64,000 nt of DNA from Limiplasma sp036645955. Lineage in GTDB: Bacteria > Bacillota > Clostridia > Christensenellales > Aristaeellaceae. Both the position numbers and the translations under genes were made by a program. The stretch is from positions 62,001 through 126,000 of the forward strand of contig JAVXND010000002.1 in assembly GCA_036645955.1 (NCBI GenBank). Direction: 5' to 3'. The notes beneath the pieces are model-generated. The model was not told the origin of the DNA. It searched no databases and saw only the letters and a list, made by a program, of their open reading frames with translations. Of this stretch, positions 7,341 through 15,782 are shown piece after piece; position 1 is the stretch's first letter; every line of letters starts with the position of its first letter.

Positions 7341-9368
7341 ATGCAGCTTTCAGAACTGACAGGTGTTGGCAAAAAAAGATTGGAAGCCTTACACGCAGCG
7401 GGAATTTACTCGTTGCGTGATCTTTTATATACCGTTCCATGTAAATATAAGGATGTAAGCACCACCACCACCATTGCGCAGGCAACGGTGGGGCAGCGCG
7501 TGGGTCTTTGCTTGCTAAGGCAAGGGGAAGCAAAGCTTGCGCGATTTGGCAAAAACGCAAGAGTCACCTGCACCTTTACAGACGCTACGGGACAGATTTT
7601 GGCTTGCTGGTTCAATCAACCGTGGATGCGTGAAAACCTGAATCAGCGGACACGCGTAACCCTTTTTGGTACGGTAGAGCAATATGCCAATCAAAAAAAA
7701 CTCAATAACCCAAGCATTGAAACAGAACAGCGCATTGTGCCGCTGTACGCACCCATTGAGGGCTTGCCTCAAAAAACACATAGAAGCATGGCTTTGCAAG
7801 CCCTTGCAGAGGTGGAAAACCTATGTGCGGAGCGCTTGCCTTCCGGGCTTTGCGAGCGGCATCAGCTATGGCCTTGCGCACGCGCCATTTCCGCCTTGCA
7901 TGCGCCTCAAAGCATGGAGGAGGTCGCTTGTGCGCAAAGGCGCTTTGCTTTTGAACAAATGCTTTTGTACCAAGCCTCTGTGCGCATGATGAAAGACCTT
8001 CGAAAGCAAAGCCACCCATTTCATTATCAGGCGGAAACCTTGGAAGCCTATTGGCAAACGCTGCCCTTTGCACCGACTGCCGCACAGCGCCGCACCCTTT
8101 TGGAAATTGCGCGGGACATGAACAAACCCATTGCGATGGCGCGTATGGTGCAAGGCGATGTGGGAAGCGGAAAAACCGCCATTGCAATGGGCGCAATGCT
8201 CCTGTGTGCAATGGCTGGTTTTCAAAGCGCACTCATGGCGCCTACTGAAATATTGGCGCGTCAGCATTATGAGGGAATGAAAGGGTATTTTGAAAAGCAA
8301 GGCTTTGCTTGCGGCTTGTTGGTGGGGGGCATGCCTGCGAAGGAAAGGCGAGAAGCCTTGCAAAGCATAGCAAGCGGAGCTTGGCAGGTTGTGATTGGCA
8401 CACATGCCTTGATTAGTAAAAAAGTGAATTATCTGCGCCTTGGCCTTTGCGTAACCGATGAACAGCATCGCTTTGGTGTGGCACAACGGGCGGCGCTTAC
8501 CAACAAAGGCACAATGGAAAGCGGCCAAGGGCCATGTGCGCCGCATTTGCTGGTAATGTCTGCCACACCCATACCGCGGTCGCTTGCATTGATTTTATTC
8601 GGCGATTTGGATTTGTCCTTGGTGGATGAACTGCCGCCTGGGCGCTTGCCTGTTTCTACGCGCATTGTAAGCGAAGAAAAGCGCGAGGGCATGTATGGTT
8701 TTGTTCGCAAAGAGCTTTTAGCAGGAAGACAGGCCTATTTTGTCTGCCCGCTTGTGGAGGAAAGCGAAGAAGGGGACAGCCTCAAAGCCGCCAAGGCACA
8801 TGCAAAGCTGCTGGGAGAGGGGCCGCTCAAGAGCTTTACTGTTGGCTTAACCTACGGAGGTCAGCCCACCGCTGAAAAACAGGAAACGCTTCATGCCTTT
8901 ATGGCAGGGGAGCTTCAAGTGCTTGTGGCAACCACGGTGATTGAGGTGGGCGTGAATGTGCCCAACGTCTCCTTGATGGTGATTGAAGATGCGGATCGTT
9001 TTGGATTGGCACAGCTTCACCAGCTTCGCGGGCGCGTTGGGCGAGGAACGGCACAAAGCTGGTGCTTTTTACTTTCACAGCCCAACGAAAGACTGCGCAC
9101 CCTTGTTTCCACCAACGATGGCTTTGAGGTGGCCAAGGCGGATTTAGACCTGCGCGGCCCAGGAGAGCTGTTGGGAACGCGCCAGCATGGGCAGGAGCAG
9201 GCGCTTGGCGGCGGCGCGGCCTTTGGAAGCATGCCGCTTTTGTATGAAGCGGCGCAGTGTGCGGAAAACCTACAGCAGGAGCCCGCTCTCGCAGGCGAAT
9301 GGGAGCAGGTGAAGCTTTTGGCAAGCGAGCTTGTGCATACCATGAGCGATCGCATTTCCATTAGTTAA
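7341..9368 (+). CDS. recG: ATP-dependent DNA helicase RecG
   Basis: A 675-residue RecG, the branched-DNA helicase that regresses stalled forks and processes recombination intermediates. It begins with a helix-hairpin-helix-like segment (LTGVGKKRLEALHAAGIYS). An OB-fold wedge domain follows at about 60-150, then the superfamily 2 core: Walker A GDVGSGKT (about 271-278), DEQHRFG (about 373), SATPIPRSLAL, and VATTVIEVGVNVPN and QLRGRVGRG in the second RecA-like lobe. The RecG C-terminal domain follows. The yloU-fakA-recG order is conserved in Firmicutes. Confidence 0.97.
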   Translation: MQLSELTGVGKKRLEALHAAGIYSLRDLLYTVPCKYKDVSTTTTIAQATVGQRVGLCLLRQGEAKLARFGKNARVTCTFTDATGQILACWFNQPWMRENLNQRTRVTLFGTVEQYANQKKLNNPSIETEQRIVPLYAPIEGLPQKTHRSMALQALAEVENLCAERLPSGLCERHQLWPCARAISALHAPQSMEEVACAQRRFAFEQMLLYQASVRMMKDLRKQSHPFHYQAETLEAYWQTLPFAPTAAQRRTLLEIARDMNKPIAMARMVQGDVGSGKTAIAMGAMLLCAMAGFQSALMAPTEILARQHYEGMKGYFEKQGFACGLLVGGMPAKERREALQSIASGAWQVVIGTHALISKKVNYLRLGLCVTDEQHRFGVAQRAALTNKGTMESGQGPCAPHLLVMSATPIPRSLALILFGDLDLSLVDELPPGRLPVSTRIVSEEKREGMYGFVRKELLAGRQAYFVCPLVEESEEGDSLKAAKAHAKLLGEGPLKSFTVGLTYGGQPTAEKQETLHAFMAGELQVLVATTVIEVGVNVPNVSLMVIEDADRFGLAQLHQLRGRVGRGTAQSWCFLLSQPNERLRTLVSTNDGFEVAKADLDLRGPGELLGTRQHGQEQALGGGAAFGSMPLLYEAAQCAENLQQEPALAGEWEQVKLLASELVHTMSDRISIS

Positions 9369-9422
9369 TGGGCGTGTGGCTTGGATGCACGAAAATGTGC
9401 TGTTGACATCCGTATCAAACCA

Positions 9423-9451
9423 TTGAAAAATGTGATGCAAAGCGCTACAAT
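9423..9451 (+). promoter_or_regulatory. Promoter for trmL
   Basis: TTGAAA (9423-9428), 17-bp spacer, TACAAT (9446-9451), followed by AAGGAGG and the trmL ATG at 9482, only 30 nt away. Confidence 0.55.
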
Positions 9452-9481
9452 AATAAGGACGCTAATAAGGAGGCAAAAACG

Positions 9482-9997
9482 ATGCACATTGTGCTTTATC
9501 AGCCGGAAATTCCGCAAAATACGGGCAATATTGCAAGAACCTGCGCCGCTACGGGCAGCACGCTTCATTTGATCAAGCCCTTGGGCTTTTCATTGGAGGA
9601 TAAATACTTAAAAAGAGCGGGCTTGGATTATTGGAACATGATGCAGTATCATGTGTACGACAGTGTAGAGGAGCTGCTTGCGCTTTATCCGCAAGCGCAT
9701 ATGCATTTTTTATCCACCAAAGCACCCCATAGCTATACGGAAGCAAGCTATCAAAAGGATGATTTTTTGGTTTTTGGATGCGAAACCAAGGGCTTGCCAG
9801 AAAGCTTGCTTCAAAGGGTTTATGACCGCTGTTTGCGCATTCCCATGGTCGCGGGTGCAAGAAGCCTGAATTTGAGCAATTCTGTGGCCATTGTGCTGTA
9901 CGAAGCCTTGCGCACGCTTGATTTTCCTGATATGTGCGCCATGGGAAGCCTTACAGGCCGAGAAGATGAAGCCTCCCCATGGATGGATTATGTCTGA
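9482..9997 (+). CDS. trmL: tRNA (cytidine/uridine-34-2'-O)-methyltransferase TrmL
   Basis: A 171-residue SPOUT methyltransferase of the TrmL (YibK/CspR) type, which 2'-O-methylates the wobble nucleotide of certain tRNA-Leu species using S-adenosylmethionine. Signatures are HIVLYQPEIPQNTGNIART at the N-terminus, LIKPLGFSLEDKYLKRAGLDYW, the knot loop FGCETKGLPE and the C-terminal MVAGARSLNLSNSVAIVLYE. The length is as expected. AAGGAGG precedes the ATG. Confidence 0.95.
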   Translation: MHIVLYQPEIPQNTGNIARTCAATGSTLHLIKPLGFSLEDKYLKRAGLDYWNMMQYHVYDSVEELLALYPQAHMHFLSTKAPHSYTEASYQKDDFLVFGCETKGLPESLLQRVYDRCLRIPMVAGARSLNLSNSVAIVLYEALRTLDFPDMCAMGSLTGREDEASPWMDYV

Positions 9998-10031
9998 TGT
10001 GCCGTTAGCTTTGTGAAAGGGATGATAAAGC

Positions 10032-10391
10032 TTGAATCAACAGCAAACACAACGTTATCAACTGCCAGAGCAAGAGGAAAACGAACCAATACAGCTCAAT
10101 GAGGCGCTGGAACCCTATGATACAAACGATTTGAATGCTCCGCTGGCATATGGCGAATATGCCCAAGAGGATTACGATGAAGGCTATATCGGCGAGGAAT
10201 ATTCCGATGCACACGAGGCGTTTGAGGTGAATGGCCGCTTTAAGGTGGCCATGGGTGTGTTTGATACTGTGAGCATACTTGTGGGCGTTCTGGTGATTTT
10301 TGCGCTGGTTGCATTGCTTTTAAGCTTGCTCAACTGGCTGCGTTCCGACATCATGCATTCGGTTTTGCTCATCCAAACAGGCTTGCAATAA
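10032..10391 (+). CDS. Small single-pass membrane protein, acidic N-terminus
   Basis: A 119-residue protein of unknown function. Residues 1-65 are hydrophilic and very acidic (many Glu, Asp and Gln). A hydrophobic segment at about 75-100 (ILVGVLVIFALVALLLSLL) is followed by NWLRSDI. The start is TTG with a weak AAAGGGATG element upstream. It lies between trmL and the uracil-DNA glycosylase pair. A type II orientation with the acidic tail inside the cell is plausible. Confidence 0.6.
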   Translation: MNQQQTQRYQLPEQEENEPIQLNEALEPYDTNDLNAPLAYGEYAQEDYDEGYIGEEYSDAHEAFEVNGRFKVAMGVFDTVSILVGVLVIFALVALLLSLLNWLRSDIMHSVLLIQTGLQ

Positions 10392-10423
10392 AACGAAAGG
10401 CAGCAAAGGGGGCGAAAAAGCAG

Positions 10424-11011
10424 ATGCGTATTTCATGGGCACAGCTTACACATGATATAGAGTGCTGTGAGCGATGCGGCCTGTGTGCAGGATGCACGCA
10501 GAAGGTGGCGGGTCAGGGTGATTTGCATGCGCCGCTCATGCTGATTGGCGAAGGTCCGGGTGAGCAGGAGGACAAGCAAGGGCTGGCCTTTGTAGGCCCA
10601 GCAGGGCAGCTGTTGACCAAAATGCTTACCGCCATTGACCTGCCGCGCGAGGCTGTATACATTTGCAATGTTGTCAAATGCAGACCGCCGCATAATCGCC
10701 AGCCGCTGCCTGAGGAGATGGCGGCTTGCTTGCCGCATTTGCGGGCACAGGTGGCGCTTGTGAAGCCGCGCGTGATTTTGCTCCTGGGCGCAACGGCGGT
10801 TTCGGCAGTGTTAGGAGCGGAATATCGCATTACACGCTGCCATGGGCAGTGGTTTGAACGGAAGCAATGCGATCTGATCGCCACATACCACCCTTCCGCA
10901 TTGCTCAGAGATGAGAGCAAGAAGCGCGATGCTTGGCATGATTTAAAGCTTGTGAAGCAAAAGCTCATTCAAAACAATCTTTACCCCGAGTTTATGAAGG
11001 AGGCTCCTTGA
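10424..11011 (+). CDS. Family 4-type uracil-DNA glycosylase (Fe-S)
   Basis: A 195-residue UDG of family 4, which excises uracil from DNA at the start of base-excision repair. It keeps motif GEGPGEQED (about 42-50), the AFVGPAG loop, and the uracil/DNA-contact motif TYHPSALLRD near residue 160. Candidate [4Fe-4S] cysteines are present: CERCGLCAGC (C15 to C24), C86 in NVVKCRP and C102 in AACLPHL, 16 residues later. It overlaps the next gene by one base (TGATG), indicating translational coupling to a paralogue that lacks these cysteines. Confidence 0.9.
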   Translation: MRISWAQLTHDIECCERCGLCAGCTQKVAGQGDLHAPLMLIGEGPGEQEDKQGLAFVGPAGQLLTKMLTAIDLPREAVYICNVVKCRPPHNRQPLPEEMAACLPHLRAQVALVKPRVILLLGATAVSAVLGAEYRITRCHGQWFERKQCDLIATYHPSALLRDESKKRDAWHDLKLVKQKLIQNNLYPEFMKEAP

Positions 11012-11631
11012 TGCAGGCAATTGAACACTTTTCTATGGAATGCTCCGCTTTTTTTGAAAAATTGAGCACGGGCGGTCAAAAACCGCTTGTGTTCGGTGAC
11101 GGACTTGCACAAAGCCCTGTTTTGATGCTGATCGGCGAAGCGCCTGGTGAGCAGGAAACCTTGCAAGGCAAGCCTTTTGTAGGCAAGGCGGGCAAGAACC
11201 TAGACGAGTTTTTAGAAGCCTTGCATTTGCGGCGTGAGGAAATATATATTTCCAATGTTGTGAAGCTGCGCCCCACCAAAGTAAGCGCCGCAGGGCGCAC
11301 GGTCAATCGCCCGCCGTCGCTTGAGGAAAAAACGCTGTTTACGCCGTGGCTGATGCGCGAAATTGCAACGGTTAAGCCAGCCGCTTTGGTAACGCTGGGA
11401 AATGTTGCCCTGCAGGCCTTTATCAAGGATAGCATCGGGCATGTGCACGGAACGTGGAACCGTGCGGTGATTGCGCCGCCAAGCGATGCGGCATTTACAC
11501 TGCCCTTGTTTGCGCTATATCACCCCGCCTCAGTCATTTATAACCGTGCCTTGCGCGATACATATCTTGCAGACCTGTTCACGCTGGCAGACTCTCTCCG
11601 TGTAAAATCAAACATTCCCAGTGACATTTGA
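11011..11631 (+). CDS. Uracil-DNA glycosylase paralogue lacking Fe-S cysteines
   Basis: A 206-residue homologue of the preceding glycosylase, aligning along most of its length: GEAPGEQET, PFVGKAGKNLDEFL, ISNVVKLRPTK, LYHPASVIYN. All four cluster cysteines of its neighbour are replaced. The N-terminal cysteine cluster is absent, C86 is Leu (VVKLRP) and the C102 region reads FTPWLMRE. An insert rich in Arg, Ala and Pro (VSAAGRTVNRPPS) follows the second motif. It may be a cluster-independent glycosylase with another substrate, or a structural partner. The ATG at 11011 is preferred over the TTG at 11008 because AAGGAGG is 7 nt away. Confidence 0.82.
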   Translation: MQAIEHFSMECSAFFEKLSTGGQKPLVFGDGLAQSPVLMLIGEAPGEQETLQGKPFVGKAGKNLDEFLEALHLRREEIYISNVVKLRPTKVSAAGRTVNRPPSLEEKTLFTPWLMREIATVKPAALVTLGNVALQAFIKDSIGHVHGTWNRAVIAPPSDAAFTLPLFALYHPASVIYNRALRDTYLADLFTLADSLRVKSNIPSDI

Positions 11632-11743
11632 ATGCCTGAAATGAAGGTTAGAAGTCCATTGGCAAGACAAGCCGCCCAGCATGTGATAGGATGAAGCTGT
11701 GAATAAAGGCCTGACGAGTTGGGCAACAGGAGGTTTTTCGGTT

Positions 11744-12250
11744 ATGGAAATGATTTTGGCAAATTTACCGATTTTGTTATGTTTTGTGCTGGGCATTGTA
11801 CTGCTGATTATTGAAGTGTTTATGCCAGGCTTTGGACTTCCCGGTATTTCAGGGGTTTTGCTGGAGATTGCCGCCATTGTAATGACGTACCTTTGGCATG
11901 GCGGTTTGGCGGCGCTAGGGGTTACGCTGATTATTTTGGCTGTGATAGCGCTGGTGATATCCCTTGCACTGCGCTCTGTGAATAAAGGGAAGCTCTCCAA
12001 GTCACCCATCATCCTAAACGCCTCTGAAAGCGCGGCGGAAGGGTTCAGCGCCACAAAGGACATGGAAGTGTTCCTTGGCAAAGAAGGCATCACCACCACC
12101 GTTTTGCGTCCCTCGGGCATGGCGGAATTTGACGGCGTGAAATTAAACGTGGTGGCAGACGGGGAGTATATTCCCCAAAATGTGCGCGTAAAGATAGACC
12201 ACGTAGAAGGCGCTCGCGTGGTTGTGAGATTGCTGAAAGAAGCAAAATAG
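11744..12250 (+). CDS. NfeD-family membrane protein
   Basis: A 168-residue NfeD-like protein with about three to four membrane segments (LPILLCFVLGIVLLIIEVFM, then ISGVLLEIAAIVMTYLWHGG and the next helix). A C-terminal OB-fold domain follows (TTVLRPSGMAEFDGVKLNVVADG, then INRVKI-like strands ending GARVVVRLLKEAK). NfeD proteins partner with flotillin or stomatin-type SPFH proteins in membrane microdomains. The next gene encodes FloA, matching the B. subtilis yqeZ-yqfA arrangement. ATG 11744 has CAGGAGG upstream; the longer GTG reading lacks a ribosome binding site. Confidence 0.88.
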   Translation: MEMILANLPILLCFVLGIVLLIIEVFMPGFGLPGISGVLLEIAAIVMTYLWHGGLAALGVTLIILAVIALVISLALRSVNKGKLSKSPIILNASESAAEGFSATKDMEVFLGKEGITTTVLRPSGMAEFDGVKLNVVADGEYIPQNVRVKIDHVEGARVVVRLLKEAK

Positions 12251-12347
12251 CGCCATGAAACAGGTATTCACCCGAGCTTGCGGGTAGGCAAGCAGGGAAA
12301 TGCATATGAGAGGGGCAATTGCCCCAATGAAATGAGGGTGGAATTTT

Positions 12348-13406
12348 ATGTTTGCACAATCTATGCTTACGTCCATGCTAGCAAGCAGCAACATAATCAA
12401 AGACAATGGCATCGCGTCCATTGTTTGGATTGTGGTGGCGCTTGTGGTAGCGATCATTGTGGTGGTGGTGTTTCTACGCTTTGTACCGCTTGGTCTGTGG
12501 ATTACCTCGTTATCCGCGGGCGTTCATGTGAGCATTGTTTCTTTGGTGGGTATGCGTTTGCGCCGCATTCAACCAAAGCGTTTGGTGGATCCGCTGATCA
12601 AAGCCCGAAAAGCAGGTCTGGATCTTACCTTGACCAATCTTGAAACGCACTTTTTGGCAGGCGGCAATGTGGATCGCGTTATTAACGCGCTGATTGCCGC
12701 GCAACGTTCCAACATTGAAATGTCTTTTGAGAAAGCTTCCGCCATTGATCTGGCAGGCCGCGATGTGCTGCAAGCTGTGCAAATGAGCGTAACCCCAAAG
12801 GTGATTGAAACCCCTGTGGTAGCCGCTATTGCCAAGGACGGTATTGAACTGCGTGCAAAAGCGCGTGTGACCGTGCGCACCAATATTGAACGCTTGGTGG
12901 GCGGCGCTGGGGAAGAAACCATCATTGCACGTGTAGGCGAGGGCATTGTAACCACGGTTGGTTCCAGCGAAACACATAAGCTTGTGCTGGAAAATCCTGA
13001 TATGATTAGCCGCACCGTACTCAACAAAGGCCTGGATGCAGGTACGGCATATGAAATTTTGTCCATTGATATTGCGGATGTGGATGTAGGCCGCAACGTA
13101 GGCGCACAGCTGCAAATGGATCAAGCAGAAGCGGATCGCCGCATTGCACAAGCGCGTGCAGAGGAACGCCGCGCCATGGCTGTTGCGCTTGAGCAAGAAA
13201 TGAAGGCGGCTGTGCAGGAAATGCGCGCACGTGTTGTGGAAGCCGAAGCAGAGGTACCGCGTGCGATTGCGGCCGCGCTTCGCGAAGGCAAGCTAGGGGT
13301 GATGGAATACTATCAAATGCAAAATGTAATGGCGGATACCAGCATGCGCGATAGCATTTCAAAGGCGAGCGCACCCATCGCGGGCAACGAAGATATTAAG
13401 AAATAA
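12348..13406 (+). CDS. floA: Flotillin-like protein FloA (YqfA)
   Basis: A 352-residue FloA. The N-terminal hydrophobic hairpin (about 20-60) is followed by the family hallmark RKAGLDLTLTNLETHFLAGGNVDRVINALIAA (split by the membrane-proximal region), the SPFH domain (VTVRTNIERLVGGAGEETI) and an Ala/Glu-rich coiled coil (about 255-320, RRIAQARAEERRAM). FloA oligomerises on the membrane and organises functional microdomains. It lies 97 bp after nfeD; the gap holds the palindrome GGGGCAATTGCCCC (12313-12326) of unknown role. Confidence 0.95.
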   Translation: MFAQSMLTSMLASSNIIKDNGIASIVWIVVALVVAIIVVVVFLRFVPLGLWITSLSAGVHVSIVSLVGMRLRRIQPKRLVDPLIKARKAGLDLTLTNLETHFLAGGNVDRVINALIAAQRSNIEMSFEKASAIDLAGRDVLQAVQMSVTPKVIETPVVAAIAKDGIELRAKARVTVRTNIERLVGGAGEETIIARVGEGIVTTVGSSETHKLVLENPDMISRTVLNKGLDAGTAYEILSIDIADVDVGRNVGAQLQMDQAEADRRIAQARAEERRAMAVALEQEMKAAVQEMRARVVEAEAEVPRAIAAALREGKLGVMEYYQMQNVMADTSMRDSISKASAPIAGNEDIKK

Positions 13407-13412
13407 AGCACG

Positions 13413-13441
13413 GCGGAGCCGCCAAACAGCGGCGGCTCCGC
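13413..13441 (+). terminator. GC-rich hairpin after floA
   Basis: Stem GCGGAGCCGCC / GGCGGCTCCGC with a 7-nt loop. It is followed only by TTTCGC, so it is a weak intrinsic terminator or an mRNA 3'-end stabiliser. The next gene has its own AGGAGG 10 bp further on. Confidence 0.5.
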
Positions 13442-13463
13442 TTTCGCTAAAGGAGGTGTTCAC

Positions 13464-14006
13464 ATGGAAGTACTGTTGGTGATTGGGCTTGTGGGTTGGC
13501 TGATCATGTCCTTTTGGGAAAAAGCAAAGAAATCAGCTGAGGATGCAAAGCATTCAACGGAGATAAATGCCGCGCCGACCGATCATGCCACGGCTCCGAG
13601 CAGCTCGCAGGCAACGGCAAATTCGGAATTCAAAAAAGTAAAAATCAAGCCTCAGCATAAGGAGGCGATCGCCGCGGCGGCTCAAAAAACAATGGCCAGA
13701 ACGGAAATGGAATGCAGTACCTTTGGTACGGAATACACCCCAATGAAGCACCGTATGGAGGATGTGAAGCCATCGGATTTTCGCCAAGGAAGCATGGATT
13801 ATGTGTCCACCGAGGGTACGGACTTATGTGATCCATCCCTTGCGCATTCGCGTGCGCAACGCAGTTTAGACGGCACAGCCAATATATACGATGAGCAAAT
13901 TACCAGTACGCCCTTGATTGATCTGCGCGCGCACGCCATACTTCAAGGGGTTATTATGAGTGAGATTTTACAGCGCCCCGCGCAAAGAAAGTGGGGGAAA
14001 ATCTAA
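13464..14006 (+). CDS. Hypothetical membrane-anchored protein downstream of floA
   Basis: A 180-residue protein of unknown function. It has one N-terminal hydrophobic segment (EVLLVIGLVGWLIMSF), a Lys/Ala/Ser/Thr-rich linker (residues 22-60) and a hydrophilic remainder with no motif I recognise. ATG 13464 follows AAAGGAGGTG. It occupies the position of the third, uncharacterised gene in some nfeD-floA operons (yqfB in B. subtilis), but I see no convincing similarity to that protein. Stop and the next start are 3 bp apart, suggesting co-translation with the response regulator. Confidence 0.6.
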   Translation: MEVLLVIGLVGWLIMSFWEKAKKSAEDAKHSTEINAAPTDHATAPSSSQATANSEFKKVKIKPQHKEAIAAAAQKTMARTEMECSTFGTEYTPMKHRMEDVKPSDFRQGSMDYVSTEGTDLCDPSLAHSRAQRSLDGTANIYDEQITSTPLIDLRAHAILQGVIMSEILQRPAQRKWGKI

Positions 14007-14009
14007 CTT

Positions 14010-14765
14010 ATGGAGGATTTGCGCGTACTGATTGCGGATGATGACAGCGGCATGCGTAGCGTGATGCGGAAAATGATCGGCAAGGTGGAGGGCTTCACAT
14101 TAGCGGCTGAAGCAGGCGACGGAAAAACCGCGCTTGAATTGATTGAAAAAATCAAGCCGCATGTGGTGTTTTTGGATGTGGAAATGCCTGAAATGACAGG
14201 CGTTGAATGTGCGCATGTGATTCAAGATTTAAATCCTGCTACCATTATTATTTTTGCAACAGCACATGATGCTTATATGGGCGATGCTTTTGAGGTATAT
14301 GCCTTTGATTATTTGGTGAAGCCCTTTAAGGTGGATCGCGTGATTCAAACCCTGGAGCGTGCGCGTGACCGCTTGCTGCTCAAGGATGTAAAGCCGCTTG
14401 ACACCCACTTGCCAGCCAATGAAAAGCGCTCCACAGATGGCCGCTTAATGCTTCGGCACCGCGAAGGGGTTAGCTTTATTGACTTAAAGGATATTTTGCT
14501 TGTACAGCGAGAGGATCGCGCAACCGTGATTTATACGGTGAACGAGGGGCGTTTTGTAACAGGCGATTCGCTCGCTGATATGGAAGAGCGCCTGCATAGC
14601 GATGCGTTTTTCCGTTGCCACAAAAGTTACATTATTAACTTGAATGCAATGAAGGATATTACTCCCTATGGGCGATGGACTTATGTGGTTCAGCTTGAGG
14701 GAACAAAGCATGATGCGTTGATTACACATGAAAAATATGAAGAGCTGGAACGAATGTTTCGCTAA
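14010..14765 (+). CDS. LytTR-family response regulator
   Basis: A 251-residue regulator. The receiver domain (1-125) has the acidic pocket DDD near residue 11, the phosphoacceptor Asp in VVFLDVEMPEMTG and the conserved Lys in DYLVKPFK. A LytTR DNA-binding domain (about 145-250) shows ILLVQREDRATVIYT and FFRCHKSYIINLN. No histidine kinase is adjacent, so its partner lies elsewhere. LytTR regulators commonly control cell-wall, competence or virulence-type genes; the target here is unknown. Confidence 0.92.
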   Translation: MEDLRVLIADDDSGMRSVMRKMIGKVEGFTLAAEAGDGKTALELIEKIKPHVVFLDVEMPEMTGVECAHVIQDLNPATIIIFATAHDAYMGDAFEVYAFDYLVKPFKVDRVIQTLERARDRLLLKDVKPLDTHLPANEKRSTDGRLMLRHREGVSFIDLKDILLVQREDRATVIYTVNEGRFVTGDSLADMEERLHSDAFFRCHKSYIINLNAMKDITPYGRWTYVVQLEGTKHDALITHEKYEELERMFR

Positions 14766-14802
14766 GCAAACGGCACGCAACCAAGAGTTGCGTGCCGTTT
14801 GC
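14766..14802. terminator. Bidirectional intrinsic terminator
   Basis: A perfect 16-bp stem GCAAACGGCACGCAAC / GTTGCGTGCCGTTTGC with a 5-nt loop, placed exactly between the convergent LytTR and nudC-like genes. Confidence 0.8.
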
Positions 14803-15636
14803 TCATAGCCTTCCTGTACGAAAACGCTCGATCAAGGTAAAGGCAATGCTCATTCCGTCGCTATGCGGCTCAAGCGCTTGACGGTCAAACCATTTTGCAT
14901 CTGAAAGCTCGCTTTGCTGCAGCAGGATGGGCTGGGAGCTGTCCGCATGGGCATGAAAGCCAAACATTTGGGAACCGCTGATGCCCCATGGCTGATTGCC
15001 GAGGTAGCGCAGGCTGTGAAGCGGCAAACCCACTTCTTCAAGCGCCTCACGGTATACAGCATGCTCTAAGGTTTCCCCAACCTCCACATAACCGGCAATC
15101 AGCGCATAATGGTTGAGCTCACTGCGTACATTTTTGGCAAGCAGGATTTTGTCACCATCTGTAATGGCCACAATAATGGCGGGGGAAATGGTGGGGAAAA
15201 GGAGCAAGCCGCAATTCGCACAGCGCAAAGCTCTTTCCTCACCATCGGGGGATAATGGCTGTCCGCAACGTCCGCAGTGGCGGTGAAGGGTGTACCAGCT
15301 CCATAAATGGTACGCAGACGCAAGCAAAGAGGCGTTTTGAACGTCCATGTGGTGGAAAACGCTGATGGGGTGGTACTGCAGCCCATTCCCTTCCTCAATT
15401 TTGATTGGCTCAAATGGATTGGGACAAAAAAGAATGGTATCTGCTGAATTTGCCAGCTGGAATGGCACATAGGCGGGAGGAAGCAAGCTTTTTACCTCGT
15501 GCCACGTAGGCAAACGAAGCTTTTCACTGTCTTGTGACAGCAAAATACAAAGATCACAAAAACAGAGAAAAAGGCTGTTTTCATTGGGTAATGTGTGAAG
15601 GGGCTTTACCGAAAAGGATGCGCTGCCTGTGATCAT
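14803..15636 (-). CDS. nudC: NudC-type NADH pyrophosphatase / RNA decapping Nudix hydrolase
   Basis: A 277-residue NudC homologue. It has an N-terminal domain, a zinc ribbon CGRCGQPL ... CANCGLLLFP, then the Nudix box GYVEVGETLEHAVYREALEE with the full GX5EX7REUXEE pattern. The NudC-specific motif SQPWPFPxS appears as NQPWGISGSQM. NudC cleaves NAD(H) to NMN(H) and AMP and can remove NAD caps from RNA. ATG 15636 with AAAGGAGG 8 nt upstream is preferred to a longer reading by 17 residues. It is a single-gene unit with its own promoter. Confidence 0.92.
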   Translation of the reverse strand: MITGSASFSVKPLHTLPNENSLFLCFCDLCILLSQDSEKLRLPTWHEVKSLLPPAYVPFQLANSADTILFCPNPFEPIKIEEGNGLQYHPISVFHHMDVQNASLLASAYHLWSWYTLHRHCGRCGQPLSPDGEERALRCANCGLLLFPTISPAIIVAITDGDKILLAKNVRSELNHYALIAGYVEVGETLEHAVYREALEEVGLPLHSLRYLGNQPWGISGSQMFGFHAHADSSQPILLQQSELSDAKWFDRQALEPHSDGMSIAFTLIERFRTGRL

Positions 15637-15675
15637 GAAAGAAACCTCCTTTGTGATGCGTAAAGAACGGCTTCT

Positions 15676-15703
15676 ATCGTAACGCATTTCTATCGGTTGT
15701 CAA
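15676..15703 (-). promoter_or_regulatory. Promoter for the nudC-like gene
   Basis: Minus strand TTGACA (15698-15703), 16-bp spacer, TACGAT (15676-15681), about 40 nt before the start codon. Confidence 0.6.
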
Positions 15704-15727
15704 TACGGTGGGAACGATAAAGCACTC

Positions 15728-15756
15728 TTGTCATTCGTTGCATGCTGTGATATTCT
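15728..15756 (+). promoter_or_regulatory. Promoter for the CpsD-like gene
   Basis: TTGTCA (15728-15733), 17-bp spacer, TATTCT (15751-15756), 26 nt before the first possible start. It is divergent from the nudC promoter with 24 bp between the -35 elements. Confidence 0.5.
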
Positions 15757-15782
15757 ATAGGCGGTAGATTGACGCGAATGGG

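Noticed and set aside
7866..8546. Long minus-strand frame opposite recG
   Set aside because: Shadow frame of recG with no ribosome binding site or family motif.
9403..9408. TTGACA as the -35 element for trmL
   Set aside because: The nearest -10 (TACAAT at 9446) is 37 bp away; TTGAAA at 9423 with a 17-bp spacer fits better.
12510..13196. Long minus-strand frame opposite floA
   Set aside because: The protein-level evidence for FloA on the plus strand is decisive; the antisense translation is Cys/His-rich and unlike any family.
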